A stretch of DNA of 64,000 nt from the NCBI GenBank assembly GCA_017451505.1, contig JAFTOF010000008.1:1-64000 (forward strand), read 5' to 3'. The position numbers and the translations under genes were made by a program. This DNA is from Clostridia bacterium. Its GTDB lineage: Bacteria > Bacillota > Clostridia > UMGS1883. The notes beneath the pieces were generated by a model that was not told the DNA's origin, did no database searches, and was given only the letters and a program-made list of their open reading frames with translations. Below, piece by piece: positions 63,315 through 64,000 of this stretch (the stretch's first letter is position 1; the number at the start of each line of letters is the position of its first letter).

Positions 63315-64000
63315 TCCCGGACTTGCAGTAATTATTGTAGGTAACGACAGTGCAAGCCGAGTTTATGTAAATAACAAGAAAAAGGCGTGCGAAGAATGTG
63401 GCATATATTCTGAGGAATATGCACTTCCCGAAGAAACCACCGAGGAGGAGCTTTTGAAGCTTATTGACACCCTTAATAATAAAAAGGAGATTGACGGAAT
63501 ATTGGTACAGCTTCCCCTCCCCAAGGGAATTGACAGCGAGAAGGTTCTCCTTTCCATTCGCCCCGATAAGGATGTAGATGCATTCCACCCTGTAAACGTA
63601 GGTAAGATAATGATAGGAAACTTCGATTTCCTCCCCTGTACACCTGCAGGAGTTATGGAGCTTATCCGCCTTACCGACATTGATGTAAGCGGCAAGGAAT
63701 GTGTAGTGGTTGGAAGAAGCAATATCGTAGGCAAGCCTCAGGCAATGCTGCTTCTTCATTCCAACGGCACTGTTACCATCTGTCATAGCAGAACCAAGAA
63801 TCTTAAAGAGGTTTGCCTCCGTGCCGATATACTTGTAGCGGCTGTAGGCAAGGCAAAGTTCATAACGGCAGATATGGTTAAGGAGGGTGCTATTGTAATT
63901 GACGTAGGCATGAACCGTGACGAGAACGGCAAGCTCTGCGGCGATGTAGCGTATGACGAGGTAAGTGAGGTTGCAAGTGCAATCACTCCCGTTCCCGGTG
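63220..64000 (+). CDS. folD: Bifunctional methylene-THF dehydrogenase/cyclohydrolase (partial)
   Basis: Interconverts methylene-, methenyl- and formyl-tetrahydrofolate. About 260 residues are inside the window, and the remaining 20-25 lie beyond its end. Catalytic residues are visible in [17 protein letters not shown] (Tyr and Lys) and in [10 protein letters not shown]; the NADP site is [17 protein letters not shown], and AAVGKAKFI and VIDVGMNR follow. The ATG at 63220 has AAAGGAG upstream, within the 3' end of the YgiQ-type gene. Confidence 0.95.
   Translation, partial: MAAQILNGKELSIKIKEDLRKQTDELKANGINPGLAVIIVGNDSASRVYVNNKKKACEECGIYSEEYALPEETTEEELLKLIDTLNNKKEIDGILVQLPLPKGIDSEKVLLSIRPDKDVDAFHPVNVGKIMIGNFDFLPCTPAGVMELIRLTDIDVSGKECVVVGRSNIVGKPQAMLLLHSNGTVTICHSRTKNLKEVCLRADILVAAVGKAKFITADMVKEGAIVIDVGMNRDENGKLCGDVAYDEVSEVASAITPVPG

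Overview
This is a chromosomal window from a low-GC, spore-forming anaerobe of the Clostridia. The support for this is sigma-H, an FtsK/SpoIIIE translocase, a CwlD-type cortex amidase paired with a PdaB-like deacetylase, an Rnf complex, Gram-positive Shine-Dalgarno sequences, S-layer (SLH) proteins and the SLH pyruvyltransferase CsaB. The genus cannot be fixed from the sequence alone. No rRNA, tRNA or CRISPR array was found.

Layout. 174-5186 (minus): a secreted YcdB/SLH protein, tgt and ribonuclease J. 5187-6017: a regulatory gap holding the RNase J promoter and leader, repeat debris, and a promoter followed by a compact, intrinsically terminated RNA of about 70 nt. 6018-19252 (plus): a complete arginine locus, argC-argJ-argB-argD-argF-carA-carB/dapF-argG-argH, with ArgR-like operators over the argC and argG promoters and hairpins in several gaps. 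19290-25471 (minus): a zinc-ribbon membrane protein, an S24/S26-type peptidase, an amidohydrolase, hinT, alaS and a D-lactate dehydrogenase-type gene. 25641-30075 (plus): uppP, ftsK/spoIIIE, sigH and a zinc-ribbon protein. 30144-32621 (minus): a metal-efflux set (ArsR repressor, stand-alone HMA chaperone, P1B-ATPase). 32747-38454 (minus): rnfCDGEAB with a translationally coupled CPBP protease. 38567-48907 (minus): envelope and housekeeping genes (csaB, tyrS, a PflA-like radical SAM gene, a CpsB/C/D tyrosine-kinase system, rnhA, an SLH protein, DUF1292, ruvX, an SSB-like protein). 49042-50513 (plus): cwlD and pdaB-like. 50583-52237 (minus): a toxin/immunity-like pair behind a structured leader. 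52570-54105 (plus): rodA and a small XRE regulator. 54262-61039 (minus): nadE, pncA-like, topB, yraN, rnhB, rbgA, lepB, rplS and a small unknown. 61422-64000 (plus): a YgiQ-type radical SAM gene overlapping folD, which runs off the window.

The most unusual signal is in the arginine locus. CarA has lost all three residues of its glutaminase triad (Cys to Gly, His to Arg, Glu to Ile). CarB runs without a stop into a full-length diaminopimelate-epimerase (DapF) domain. That DapF domain has Ala in place of its first catalytic Cys. The CarB allosteric domain is also divergent. Together these suggest an arginine-dedicated carbamoyl-phosphate synthase that uses free ammonia or an unknown amidotransferase and carries a fused epimerase-fold module of unknown role. 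This is inference from residues and needs alignment and biochemistry.

Other notable structure: a dispersed element of about 95 bp that sits directly behind intrinsic terminators and has been absorbed into the 3' ends of two genes; a MITE-like element of 277 bp that supplies the stop codon of the PflA-like gene; a relic of an IS200/IS605 right end; and a toxin-like gene whose best-placed start codon is ACG, behind a leader peptide and two hairpins with complementary loops.
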